Assembly (NCBI RefSeq): GCF_009834915.1
Contig: NZ_WVHS01000003.1
Coordinates: forward strand, 881,558 to 945,557
Origin: Hufsiella ginkgonis
Lineage (GTDB): Bacteria > Bacteroidota > Bacteroidia > Sphingobacteriales > Sphingobacteriaceae
DNA length: 64,000 bases
Reading direction: 5' to 3'
Positions 52,059 through 60,300 of the stretch are shown here, one piece after another. The position numbers and the translations under genes were made by a program. Under the pieces are notes generated by a model, which ran no database searches, had not been told where the DNA came from, and saw only the letters and a list, made by a program, of their open reading frames with translations. Every line of letters starts with the position of its first letter. Positions within the stretch are counted from its first letter, which is position 1.

Positions 52059-52068
52059 GGTTCTTATT

Positions 52069-52287
52069 TTAACTGTTAATAGCAGTTGATTTAGAGGAGG
52101 CGTCTGTTAGAGCAGCCGCCTTTTTTTGTGCCCTGATCTTTCTATTATGGGTCTCGATGAATGTTTTTTTGAGGGTAGCCAGGTAAACGGGATCCTTATG
52201 AAACGGTAGGGCAGGAGCGGGCGCCGGTGCTTCCACCCTTTCCACTTCCCGTTTTACCGGACCTGTTTTGTGAACTACCTGCAGCAT
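52069..52287 (-). CDS. Hypothetical protein
   Basis: The 72-residue protein is basic, with a Pro/Ala tract (VEAPAPAPALPFHKD) and a Lys/Arg helix (ETHNRKIRAQKKAAALTD). It may bind nucleic acid. Not recognised. Confidence 0.55.
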   Translation of the reverse strand: MLQVVHKTGPVKREVERVEAPAPAPALPFHKDPVYLATLKKTFIETHNRKIRAQKKAAALTDASSKSTAINS

Positions 52288-52290
52288 GTT

Positions 52291-52431
52291 TTAATACTTT
52301 CCCGGGTTGGTTAACACTTTGTACTGGATCTTAATCGCTCTTTTTCTGGCCGACTTTAGCACGAATTCCAGCAGTCGCATTTGGATCAATAGCGAGTTCA
52401 GCGACTCGGAGATGTTTACTTCAGTTGTCAT
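52291..52431 (-). CDS. Small basic protein
   Basis: From ATG 52431 the frame gives 46 residues (NSLLIQMRLLEFVLKSARKR), mostly helical and basic. It overlaps the next gene by 11 bp. Function unknown. Confidence 0.5.
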   Translation of the reverse strand: MTTEVNISESLNSLLIQMRLLEFVLKSARKRAIKIQYKVLTNPGKY

Positions 52432-52663
52432 TGCTTTCCTCCTTGTCTTCCAGCCGGGTAACCCGTAGTAGATCACCATCATGCCCCTTCTCCTTGCTGG
52501 TTTTGTATTGGCGATCCGGGAACTTAAGCTTGATCCTGGTTGAGATCAGGGGGCTTATGGTCGGCATCTTATCATAGTCAGCTGTGAAGCTCTCGCCAAC
52601 CTCGAGTGCAGAGATGTAGTGGGTCCAGGTTGGGCTCTTCTTTACGTCAATAATCTGATTCAT
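52421..52663 (-). CDS. Hypothetical protein
   Basis: The 80-residue protein is not recognised (ISALEVGESFTADYDKMPTI; then basic RIKLKFPDRQYKTSKEKG). It overlaps the LuxR-type gene by 4 bp. Confidence 0.58.
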   Translation of the reverse strand: MNQIIDVKKSPTWTHYISALEVGESFTADYDKMPTISPLISTRIKLKFPDRQYKTSKEKGHDGDLLRVTRLEDKEESNDN

Positions 52664-53139
52664 ATAATTCCTCTTTTTGAAGCCGAAATGGCGAGTTGAA
52701 TTTTATTGTTGAGGCCGGTCGACCGGCGCATGTTCTGCCAATGGCTAAGGACAGTCTCCCGCGAGATAAACAGTCGTTCGGCGATCTCCTTATCGGTCAG
52801 ATGCACCAAGCGGAGGATGTCAATTTCACGTTTCGAGAAAGCGAAGAACTCGTGGTTAGTAGATCCGTCTAAGGCGATATCAGGAATACCATCAATCCTG
52901 CCGAACACCAGGTAGATGTACTTCTTCACAAAATCACTGAAATCAACCTTCTCTCTCCGTACCGCGGCCACCAGGTGCGGATTCGTTTCCATGTGCTGCA
53001 TGATTATTTCACGCATCCACATTGGAAAGGCGGCATACTCGATCGTTCTCCCATCATGAATGCAGTACACCTCCATGTTGTGACCAAAGAATTCGACGCT
53101 TTTGTCGACAAGTCCAGGGATCAGGTTAGGCAGGGTCAT
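52660..53139 (-). CDS. LuxR-type HTH regulator
   Basis: The 159-residue protein has an N-terminal region of about 90 residues and a C-terminal LuxR/GerE helix-turn-helix (FSKREIDILRLVHLTDKEIA, then ERLFISRETVLSHWQNMRR). It is the first gene of the leftward early operon. The N-terminus is not a known autoinducer or receiver domain. It probably activates early or late phage genes. Confidence 0.85.
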   Translation of the reverse strand: MTLPNLIPGLVDKSVEFFGHNMEVYCIHDGRTIEYAAFPMWMREIIMQHMETNPHLVAAVRREKVDFSDFVKKYIYLVFGRIDGIPDIALDGSTNHEFFAFSKREIDILRLVHLTDKEIAERLFISRETVLSHWQNMRRSTGLNNKIQLAISASKRGII

Positions 53140-53157
53140 CGTTTATTTCGCGGATTG

Positions 53158-53229
53158 TTTTAGGTGCCGAACTACGTTGCCCGGCACCTAAAAACCCCGC
53201 CCCGAGAAGACGGGAGCGGGGCGGGGTTT
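53158..53229. terminator. Two tandem terminators upstream of the LuxR-type gene
   Basis: Hairpin 1, TAGGTGCCG/CGGCACCTA (53161-53190), is flanked by T4 and A-run on opposite sides. Hairpin 2 has 13-bp arms AAACCCCGCCCCG (53192-53204) and CGGGGCGGGGTTT (53217-53229). On the minus strand T-runs follow both. They end the lipoprotein transcript before the early operon. Confidence 0.85.
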
Positions 53230-53241
53230 AATTAGCTTTTT

Positions 53242-53592
53242 TTAATTGTGAAAGGGCGAATAATAAGTACACTCGACCGGCCAAGGCAGCATACCTAAAT
53301 CTCCACCGTGACCATGCGGGTACTCCTGCCGCTCTCTGGCATCCCTGCATGACTGACACCTGCAAAAAATTAAACATGGGTGATGCAGTTGGTAATTACT
53401 GTATGTACTTTCATATGTACAGTAATGACCATAGCCGCCAGGATCACTCTCAGCAGGTGGATTCATCACCTTGTTACCCGGCTGCTTGCTGGCTTCGATC
53501 TTCACATCTTCTTTTTTTACCACGGTATCTTTTTTGCACGCTACACCTAGTGTAATTGCAATGGCGATAAACCAGATTAATAACTTTTTCAT
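53242..53592 (-). CDS. Cys/His-rich lipoprotein, accessory
   Basis: The 116-residue protein has a lipoprotein signal (IWFIAIAITLGVACKKD with lipobox LGVAC, cut before Cys19). The mature part is rich in Cys and His (YGHYCTYESTYSNYQLHHPC; FCRCQSC; YPHGHGGD), which suggests metal binding or disulfides. It diverges from the repressor and is closed by its own terminators, so it is probably expressed in the lysogen. It may change the host surface. Function unknown. Confidence 0.78.
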   Translation of the reverse strand: MKKLLIWFIAIAITLGVACKKDTVVKKEDVKIEASKQPGNKVMNPPAESDPGGYGHYCTYESTYSNYQLHHPCLIFCRCQSCRDARERQEYPHGHGGDLGMLPWPVECTYYSPFHN

Positions 53593-53702
53593 TCAATGGC
53601 TTAAGCGCGAGCCCCTAGGAGTGTCGCGCTGTTTTAGTAGTTAATTGGGATTGTTTGCAGTTTCTTTTTACCTTTATTTTGTTGTGCAATACAAATGTAA
53701 TG

Positions 53703-53726
53703 TGTCTTGACAGTCTTATCAAGACA
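53703..53726. promoter_or_regulatory. Candidate repressor operator
   Basis: TGTCTTGA (53703-53710) and TCAAGACA (53719-53726) form a perfect 8-base inverted repeat around an 8-base spacer, between the divergent repressor and lipoprotein genes. A related site, TCTTG-ACAGTA-CAAGA, lies at 53930-53945 inside the repressor gene. The two share GTCTTGACAGT. Confidence 0.7.
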
Positions 53727-53750
53727 TTGTTAATATTATTTTTTATATAC

Positions 53751-54515
53751 TTGGAAATCAGCGGAATAATTTTAAAACGTGCCTTGTCTTTGGCCGGGCT
53801 TACTCAGCAAGAAGCAGCGGATAGGTTGGGAATATCGCGACAGACGCTGAACTCCTGGTGCCAAAAGGGTTTACTTAGCCAGGAAATTGTTGATAATATC
53901 AAGTCAAAACTTAATATCGTCTTGACAGTACAAGAGATGACTATTGTAAAAGAAGCACCACGCCTAGAAGCTGAGCCACTTCATTTAGCAGCCGATCCAA
54001 GAGATATGGATAATGATGGTAGTAGATTTTCTGATTTAGGTGATGGTACTTTGCTTATGAGGGTGCCAATCATTCCGCACAAAGCGCAGGCTGGTTATCT
54101 ATTGGGTTTCCAGGATCCTGAATACTTCGAAGATTTTGATATCTTACCGTTGAACGTTTATAAGCGGCACGCCGGTACATACTTAGCCTTTGAAGTGAAA
54201 GGCGATAGCATGGTTACATACGATCCCGAGCTAGCACGAAAGAGTATTTACCCAGGACAGCTGGCTATCGGGCGGGATTTATCACGGTCGAAGTGGGTTT
54301 ACAAATTGCATATTCACGAAAATGATGCTTGGATAATAATCCACAAAACAAAGGGGATTTTGATCAAAGAAATCATTGCCCATGACGTTAAGAAAGCGAC
54401 CATCACAATACATTCTTTAAACCCAGAATACCCTGACCAGGAGTTGCATTTGAACGATATCGAGCAAATTTTTGACGTTGTGCAAGTGGTAGATATGCGG
54501 CGAAAGTCGAGGTGA
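53751..54515 (+). CDS. Prophage repressor (HTH plus S24-like domain)
   Basis: The 254-residue form (TTG 53751) has an N-terminal HTH (LKRALSLAGLTQQEAADRLG, then ISRQTLNSWCQ). Its S24-like C-terminal part holds TYLAFEVKGDSM, whose Ser is the self-cleavage nucleophile, and IIIHKTKGILIKEI with the candidate Lys. Such repressors maintain lysogeny and are cut after DNA damage. The upstream operator and the divergent gene fit autoregulation. The frame is open to 53655; ATG 53700 would start inside the operator. S24-type cleavage is inferred. Confidence 0.82.
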   Translation: MEISGIILKRALSLAGLTQQEAADRLGISRQTLNSWCQKGLLSQEIVDNIKSKLNIVLTVQEMTIVKEAPRLEAEPLHLAADPRDMDNDGSRFSDLGDGTLLMRVPIIPHKAQAGYLLGFQDPEYFEDFDILPLNVYKRHAGTYLAFEVKGDSMVTYDPELARKSIYPGQLAIGRDLSRSKWVYKLHIHENDAWIIIHKTKGILIKEIIAHDVKKATITIHSLNPEYPDQELHLNDIEQIFDVVQVVDMRRKSR

Positions 54516-54703
54516 ATTTTAATCGGACTCGTACAAATTATACTGACTTGCGGATAATAATTCATAACACCGAGAGTATCTTAATTAAGATGGTTGTAGA
54601 TCACGTGGTTGAGGATGGGAAAAAAACGATTTTCTCCCAAAACCCATTATACCCAGTTGAGGAATTGCAACTCGATGATCTAGCTCAGATCTTCTCGGTT
54701 TAA
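54512..54703 (+). pseudogene. Duplicated C-terminal fragment of a repressor
   Basis: The 63-residue frame (GTG 54512, overlapping the repressor stop) reads RIIIHNTESILIKMVVDHVV and later PLYPVEELQLDDLAQIFSV. This matches the repressor C-terminus (WIIIHKTKGILIKEIIAHDV; PEYPDQELHLNDIEQIFDV) at about half the positions. There is no HTH and no catalytic Ser. It is probably the relic of a second repressor left by recombination, or a separately expressed dimerisation domain that could interfere with the repressor. Confidence 0.75.
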
Positions 54704-54759
54704 AATTTGTTCAGGATGCTAGGTGAAGCTAGATATGTTAAATTAAATTAAATTAAGAT

Positions 54760-55530
54760 ATGAAAACAATTATACTACTAATTATTCTTTTGCCGTTGAC
54801 AGGATTCGGACAAATTCAACCTAAAAAATCGCCTGCTAAGCGCACTCCACTTGAAGTAAATACACCTTCTCTACAAGATGCTGTTTCTTTCATCGATATT
54901 ACGGCGACTGTAAATAAAATATCAGGAATGGCATTAGACCTTGGTGTGGAAGGAGTGAAAAAAATGCATCCTGAGGTCTTGTTGCAATTTATCGACACAT
55001 TAGTGGCTAATGATAAAAATGTTGCATTTAGACGTCTAGCTGCTAAATACAAGCCGCAGATTAAGGAGATATACAAAGACTTGAAATCTTTCGGTGAATC
55101 TGATGGAAGCTTCATTTATACAGAAGAAGATCCAATCCCATTCAAGTTTCTTAACGCCGGCGGATTAGCATTTTGCCAACATGGAGTGTTTTCAAAAAAT
55201 ACCTATAACACACTGAAGCTAGACGCAAATCAACGAGCAAAGTCCGTAGCTGAAGAGATAATCCTTCCCGGATTGTTTAAGTTCAGACCTGTTCTGGCAA
55301 TGACCGGCGTTTATAATCTCGTATTCATAGTGTCCTACCAGGTTAAAGATTTCTCTTCATCCAGTTCGGTAGGTAAGGATTATGAAACATTGGCGATCGT
55401 GATTTCAAAGGAAACTCTTAAGAATTATATTGATGCCAAAACCACTGATGGGCAAGTGTTCAAATTAGCCAGTTGGTACAACGTTACAAAAAGTTCCGGC
55501 GGCAATGTTAAGAAGGTAATACTAAATTAA
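54760..55530 (+). CDS. Exported protein, accessory
   Basis: The 256-residue protein begins with a signal peptide (MKTIILLIILLPLTGFGQ). The mature part is mixed alpha/beta and not recognised (LASWYNVTKSSGGNVKK near the end). It lies after the repressor fragment on the same strand, so it may be expressed in the lysogen and act in the periplasm. A conversion function is inference. Confidence 0.7.
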   Translation: MKTIILLIILLPLTGFGQIQPKKSPAKRTPLEVNTPSLQDAVSFIDITATVNKISGMALDLGVEGVKKMHPEVLLQFIDTLVANDKNVAFRRLAAKYKPQIKEIYKDLKSFGESDGSFIYTEEDPIPFKFLNAGGLAFCQHGVFSKNTYNTLKLDANQRAKSVAEEIILPGLFKFRPVLAMTGVYNLVFIVSYQVKDFSSSSSVGKDYETLAIVISKETLKNYIDAKTTDGQVFKLASWYNVTKSSGGNVKKVILN

Positions 55531-55572
55531 CCTAAGGACGTAACAAGGTCCCCGATTGAAAATACGAGAGTA

Positions 55573-56160
55573 GTGGTCATCATTGAAGTACAAAAATACT
55601 TACAGCAATATTACCTAGCTGCACTTGGTGAAGAAACCTTTAACGAGTTGCAGATAGCTTCACTAAATGGCCGGCTAACTATACAAATAGAAAAGTCTCG
55701 GCTTGATAAGATAGAAGAGCAGGCAGTATCCAATCAAAAATTACTGCAAGATATTAATCGAACCGCAGACCTCAACAACCTCGAAATCAAGTATGAGGCA
55801 GAAGGAAATGTCGACTTGGTGATAGAGTTTTATGAGCAGAACGTCGCTGTTGGACGGCCAGCTATGCACGCTTACGACCGGCTCGTAACTATTTACCGTA
55901 GTCAAAAGCGATATGATCACGAGATAAGAGTTATTAAGGCTGCAATTAAGGTGTGGAATCGAGAAAACGAACTTAGGTTTAGAACGGCGATTTTTGATCC
56001 GGGAAACATTCACATCATATCTGAGATTGAGGTTGCGTACCAAAATTGTGAACCATTTAGGCGAGCGGATGGTCGCTTCGCTTACCACCCCTATCCTGTT
56101 GCCAAATACAGTAAACGCCTGCAGAAAGTTCGCGTTATGCATGATAAGGTCAACAAATAA
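55573..56160 (+). CDS. TPR-like hypothetical protein
   Basis: The 195-residue protein (GTG 55573) is helical, with TPR-like segments (EIKYEAEGNVDLVIEFYEQN; HAYDRLVTIYRSQKRYDHEI). It follows the exported-protein gene by 42 bp. Function unknown. Confidence 0.62.
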   Translation: MVIIEVQKYLQQYYLAALGEETFNELQIASLNGRLTIQIEKSRLDKIEEQAVSNQKLLQDINRTADLNNLEIKYEAEGNVDLVIEFYEQNVAVGRPAMHAYDRLVTIYRSQKRYDHEIRVIKAAIKVWNRENELRFRTAIFDPGNIHIISEIEVAYQNCEPFRRADGRFAYHPYPVAKYSKRLQKVRVMHDKVNK

Positions 56161-56168
56161 ATTTGAAT

Positions 56169-56354
56169 ATGGAAAAGAAACCAAGAGTTCTCACACTTCC
56201 TCCAGGATTCAAGCCTGGTGATAAACTAATCGTTCCCCACGAAATGAGTTTCCGGATCGAAGTCCGCCAGTCCGACATGAAAAAAGCGCTGGCCAATGGC
56301 GAGCTCGGCGATTTCTTTACCCCGGATCTACCGGGCGATAAGCAACTCAACTGA
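56169..56354 (+). CDS. Small hypothetical protein
   Basis: The 61-residue protein (RVLTLPPGFKPGDKLIVPHE) is not recognised. It lies 8 bp after the TPR-like gene. ATG 56169 is chosen over an in-frame TTG. Confidence 0.58.
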   Translation: MEKKPRVLTLPPGFKPGDKLIVPHEMSFRIEVRQSDMKKALANGELGDFFTPDLPGDKQLN

Positions 56355-56355
56355 T

Positions 56356-56619
56356 ATGGATAACGCCAGGTACCGGAGATGGGAGAGAACGATCGAGGAT
56401 CTCCATAAGAAATGTGACGAAGATGAGATGGTAGCCGGCGGATGGGATATGCAAATGAATTTGGTAACTGCGGAAATCAACCTTATTAATGGCATGGTCC
56501 ATGCAACTTGGCCCATTGATCATAAGGAACGCGGCGCCGGCGACGTTCGATTGATGACACTCTGCTACAAGTTGTACCGGCTTCGCGAAAACATTGTACT
56601 CACACTGGCTCAAAAGTAA
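56356..56619 (+). CDS. Small hypothetical protein
   Basis: The 87-residue protein is charged and helical (RRWERTIEDLHKKCDEDEMV). ATG 56356 is chosen because it starts one base after the upstream stop. TAATG overlap couples it to the XRE gene. Confidence 0.6.
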   Translation: MDNARYRRWERTIEDLHKKCDEDEMVAGGWDMQMNLVTAEINLINGMVHATWPIDHKERGAGDVRLMTLCYKLYRLRENIVLTLAQK

Positions 56620-56993
56620 TGGCTATTAATACCGACCTTATTAAACGCTTCCGATCGTTCCGGAAAAAGTATGTGGGAACACAAAAGGATGCGAGCGAGC
56701 TGCTGAATGTTTCGATGAAGCATGTCAGCAACATTGAGACCGGAGATGTCAGCATAAGCCTCGACATTTTAAGCGTGCTTGTGAAGAAGAAGCAGCTTAA
56801 TCCAACATGGTTCTTTGACGGTACCGGGTCACCAGTAAGGAACGTGAAAGAGGACCGGAAGCTCATTCATGACGTTTCTGAATTGAGAAGCGATATCGAT
56901 CTCATCATAGCTACAATAAAAGACATGCAAGGCCAAGTGAGGCTGATAGCTTTGGCTGTCGATCAGCAACTTAAACCCAATAAAAGACTGTGA
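56619..56993 (+). CDS. XRE-type HTH regulator
   Basis: The 124-residue protein has an N-terminal XRE domain (LIKRFRSFRKKYVGTQKDAS, then ELLNVSMKHVSNIETGD), the long helix NPTWFFDGTGSPVRN and a coiled tail that may dimerise. It is the last gene before attR. It may regulate excision or other genes. Confidence 0.82.
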   Translation: MAINTDLIKRFRSFRKKYVGTQKDASELLNVSMKHVSNIETGDVSISLDILSVLVKKKQLNPTWFFDGTGSPVRNVKEDRKLIHDVSELRSDIDLIIATIKDMQGQVRLIALAVDQQLKPNKRL

Positions 56994-57040
56994 GCGAAAC
57001 TGACCGACTGGCTGACAAAAGCCCAGATTCCGCTGAAAAG

Positions 57041-57071
57041 AAACGGCGTTTAAAGCGTAAAAACGGCGTTT
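57041..57071. repeat. Twin AAACGGCGTTT sites beside attR
   Basis: Two copies of AAACGGCGTTT lie 20 bp apart (57041-57051, 57061-57071). Each is an inverted repeat of 5 bases around a central G. They stand 28 bp from the attR core, the place for integrase or excisionase arm sites. Confidence 0.55.
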
Positions 57072-57098
57072 TGAAGGTAGTAAATGATAAAAGTGCTG

Positions 57099-57122
57099 GT
57101 TCGAATCTCTCCGGGTCCACTT
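57099..57122. repeat. attR core (24 bp)
   Basis: Identical to 2578-2601. To its right is host sequence that should follow ssrA in an empty chromosome; to its left is the phage end. Confidence 0.93.
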
Positions 57123-57131
57123 GTTTAAGTA

Positions 57132-57185
57132 GCCTAAAAACAAAAGCCTGCGGATCAAATGATTGCAGGCTTTTGTTTTTTAGGC
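57132..57185 (+). terminator. Displaced ssrA terminator
   Basis: A stem with inner arms CAAAAGCCTGC (57141-57151) and GCAGGCTTTTG (57165-57175), extended by CCTAAAAA/TTTTTTAGG, ends in a T-run. It directly follows the attachment core, as the natural end of ssrA would, but ssrA itself is now 54.5 kb away. Confidence 0.88.
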
Positions 57186-57332
57186 AAAACATCAATTATG
57201 CACTATTTCGGATCAAGGTGAATTTCCGGGGGGTAGATTTGGTTGTTAGCTATCAGCATTCAGCCTGTGAAGTATACCTATAAGATAAGTAATATCTAGC
57301 ATTTACAGCTTCGCTGCTAATATTTTTTCCCT

Positions 57333-57340
57333 TAACTTTG
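57333..57340 (+). promoter_or_regulatory. -7 promoter element of purL
   Basis: TAACTTTG matches TAnnTTTG and lies 17 bp before the purL ATG, leaving only a short leader. No clear -33 TTG was seen. Confidence 0.5.
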
Positions 57341-57356
57341 TGCCTTAACCGGCAAC

Positions 57357-60300
57357 ATGATCCACTTTTTCTCAAACGAAGCGAATACGGTTTTCGCCGT
57401 ACACAAAGAACTTTCCCTGACCTCTTCCGACATCCAGAAATTAAGCTGGCTTTTTGGCAACGCTAAAGCGGAAGAAGCCGACGCGCTCGACGGCTTTTTT
57501 ATTGGTCCGCGTGCCGCTATGGTTACACCCTGGAGCACCAATGCCGTGGAAATCACCCAGAACATGGGCATTGAAGGAATTACCAGGATCGAGGAGTTCA
57601 ACAGGGTGGATGCTGACTTTTCGGCTTTCGACCCCATGCTGTCGCAGAAGTATGCCTCACTGGGGCAGGAGATCTATACCATTCGTCACCAGCCCGAACC
57701 CATCCTCGAGATAGGCGACATCGCGGCGTATAACCGCCAGGAGGGCCTATCGTTAAGCGACGATGAGGTAGCTTATTTAAACGGGTTGTCGCAAAAGATT
57801 GGGCGGAAGCTCACGGATTCCGAAGTATTCGGTTTCTCGCAGGTTAACTCCGAGCATTGCCGGCACAAGATCTTTAACGGTACCTTCGTAATCGACGGGC
57901 AGGAGCAGCCGGTCTCCCTCTTTAAGCTGATCCGCAAAACCTCCGAAACGAATCCCAACGGTATCGTTTCTGCCTATAAAGACAATGTAGCCTTTGTAAA
58001 AGGTCCGGTGGTGCAGCAATTCGCACCGAAACGGCCGGACGTGCCCGATTATTACGAACTAAAAGCGTTCGAATCGGTGATCTCCCTCAAAGCTGAAACG
58101 CATAATTTTCCCACCACGGTAGAGCCCTTTAACGGTTCGGCAACGGGCGCGGGGGGCGAAATCAGGGACCGCCTGGCGGGTGGACAGGGTTCTGTTCCGC
58201 TCGCAGGGACGGCGGTTTATATGACCGCTTTATCACGCCTGGCAGCAGACCGCCCTTGGGAAAACGGGGTTTCTGAGCGAAAGTGGCTGTACCAGTCGCC
58301 CGTCGATATCCTGGTAAAAGCCTCTAACGGCGCATCCGATTTTGGAAATAAGTTCGGTCAGCCGCTCATTACCGGTTCTATTCTCACCTTCGAGCACCAG
58401 GAACAAGGGAGAACGCTCGGCTATGATAAAGTGATCATGCAGGCCGGCGGGATCGGCTACGGGAAAGCCAGCCAGGCACAAAAGAGCAAGCCATCGGTAA
58501 ACGACAAAATCGTGATACTTGGCGGCGATAACTACCGCATCGGTATGGGCGGAGCAGCGGTTTCATCGGCAGATACCGGCGCCTTTGGTTCGGGTATCGA
58601 ACTGAATGCCATCCAGCGCTCAAATCCCGAGATGCAGAAACGTGTGGCCAACGCCGTTCGCGGGATGGTAGAGAGCGACCGGAATGCGATCGTTTCCATA
58701 CACGATCACGGCGCGGGAGGGCACCTGAACTGTCTTTCGGAGCTGGTGGAAGAAACCGGCGGCAGGATCGACCTGGATAAACTGCCGGTCGGCGATCCGA
58801 CCCTGTCGGCAAAAGAGATCATAGGCAACGAATCGCAGGAGCGCATGGGCCTGGTGATCGGTGCCGCCGACCGCGAAGTGCTGCAGCGCATAGCCGATCG
58901 CGAGCGGGCCCCGATGTACACGGTAGGTGAAGTGACCGGCGACCACCGCTTTACTTTTCAATCGGCCACTACCGGCGTAAAGCCGATGGATGTGGGGATG
59001 GCCGACCTGTTCGGTAACTCGCCGAAGATCGTGATGCACGATAAAACGGTTGAACGTACGTACGCACCCGTTGCGTATCATTCATCGCTGCTGCGCACCT
59101 ACCTTGAACATGTACTGCAGCTGGAAGCGGTTGCCTGTAAAGACTGGCTCGTAAATAAAGTAGACCGCTGCGTGGGCGGCCGTGTAGCCAAACAGCAATG
59201 TACCGGACCGTTACAGCTTCCGCTGAACAACTGCGGAGCCATGGCACTGGATTACGACGGAAAACATGGAATAGCCACGTCCGTAGGACATGCACCGCTC
59301 TCGGCCCTGATCGACCCTGCCGCCGGAAGCCGCAACGCCATGGCAGAAGCGCTTTCAAATATTGTATGGGCGCCGTTGAAGGATGGGCTGGAAAGCGTTT
59401 CGCTTTCGGCAAACTGGATGTGGGCCTGCAAAAACGAAGGCGAAGATGCGCGCTTATATGCGGCGGTAAAAGCCTGTTCGGAATTTGCGATTGATCTTGG
59501 GATCAACATCCCTACCGGGAAGGACTCGCTGTCAATGAAGCAGAAATACAAAGATGCCGAAGTGCTCGCCCCCGGAACGGTGATCATCTCCGCCGCAGGG
59601 CATTGCGACGACATTACAGGGATCATAGAACCCGTACTCCGGAAGAATGGCGGCGCTATCTATTACATCAACCTTTCCGGCGACCAGTACAAGCTCGGCG
59701 GATCTTCGTTTGCGCAGGTGCTGAACAGGATCGGTACGGAAACTCCCGATATCACCGACGCCGGCAACTTTAAGACCGCATTCAATACCTTACAGCAGCT
59801 GATCAAAGCCGGTTACATCCAGGCCGGGCACGACATTGGCAGCGGCGGCCTCATCACTACCTTGCTGGAGCTGTGTTTCGCCGACCGGGACCTGGGCGCA
59901 ATCGTCGACCTCTCTCCACTCGGGGAAGCCGATCCCGTTAAACTGTTATTTGCCGAGAATATCGGGGTTGTTTTCCAGGCGGATGCAGCGGCAGAAGCGA
60001 TCCTGGAAACCAACGGCGTTATCTTTCACAAGATCGGTACCGTAATACCGGAAGCATCGTTAACCGTGAAAAATACGGGCGGCGAGTGGACATTTCCCAT
60101 TGACCAACTTCGCGATACCTGGTTTAAAACCTCGTATCTGCTCGATCAGAAACAAAGCGGCGCGGTTAAAGCCAAAGAACGTTTCGATAACTACAAAAAA
60201 CACGTCCTGCACTATCGGTTCCCGGAAGGGTTTGACGGGAAAAGACCCGTATCGGATCCAACCAAACCGCGAATCAAAGCGGCCGTGATCCGCGAAAAGG

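Larger units (their letters stand above)
2578..57122. mobile_element. Prophage integrated in ssrA (siphovirus type, about 54.5 kb)
   Basis: A 24-bp identical core bounds the element at 2578-2601 and 57099-57122. Inside are a tyrosine integrase next to attL, lysis, tail, head, packaging, replication, recombination and repressor genes in an order typical of a complete temperate siphovirus. The sequence right of attR (T-rich hairpin, then purL) is what should follow ssrA in an empty chromosome. No core phage gene is visibly broken, so the prophage could be functional, although this cannot be shown from sequence. Confidence 0.95.

Noticed and set aside
57001..57283. Protein gene across attR (97 residues)
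   Set aside because: It runs through the attachment core and the displaced terminator and resembles no protein.
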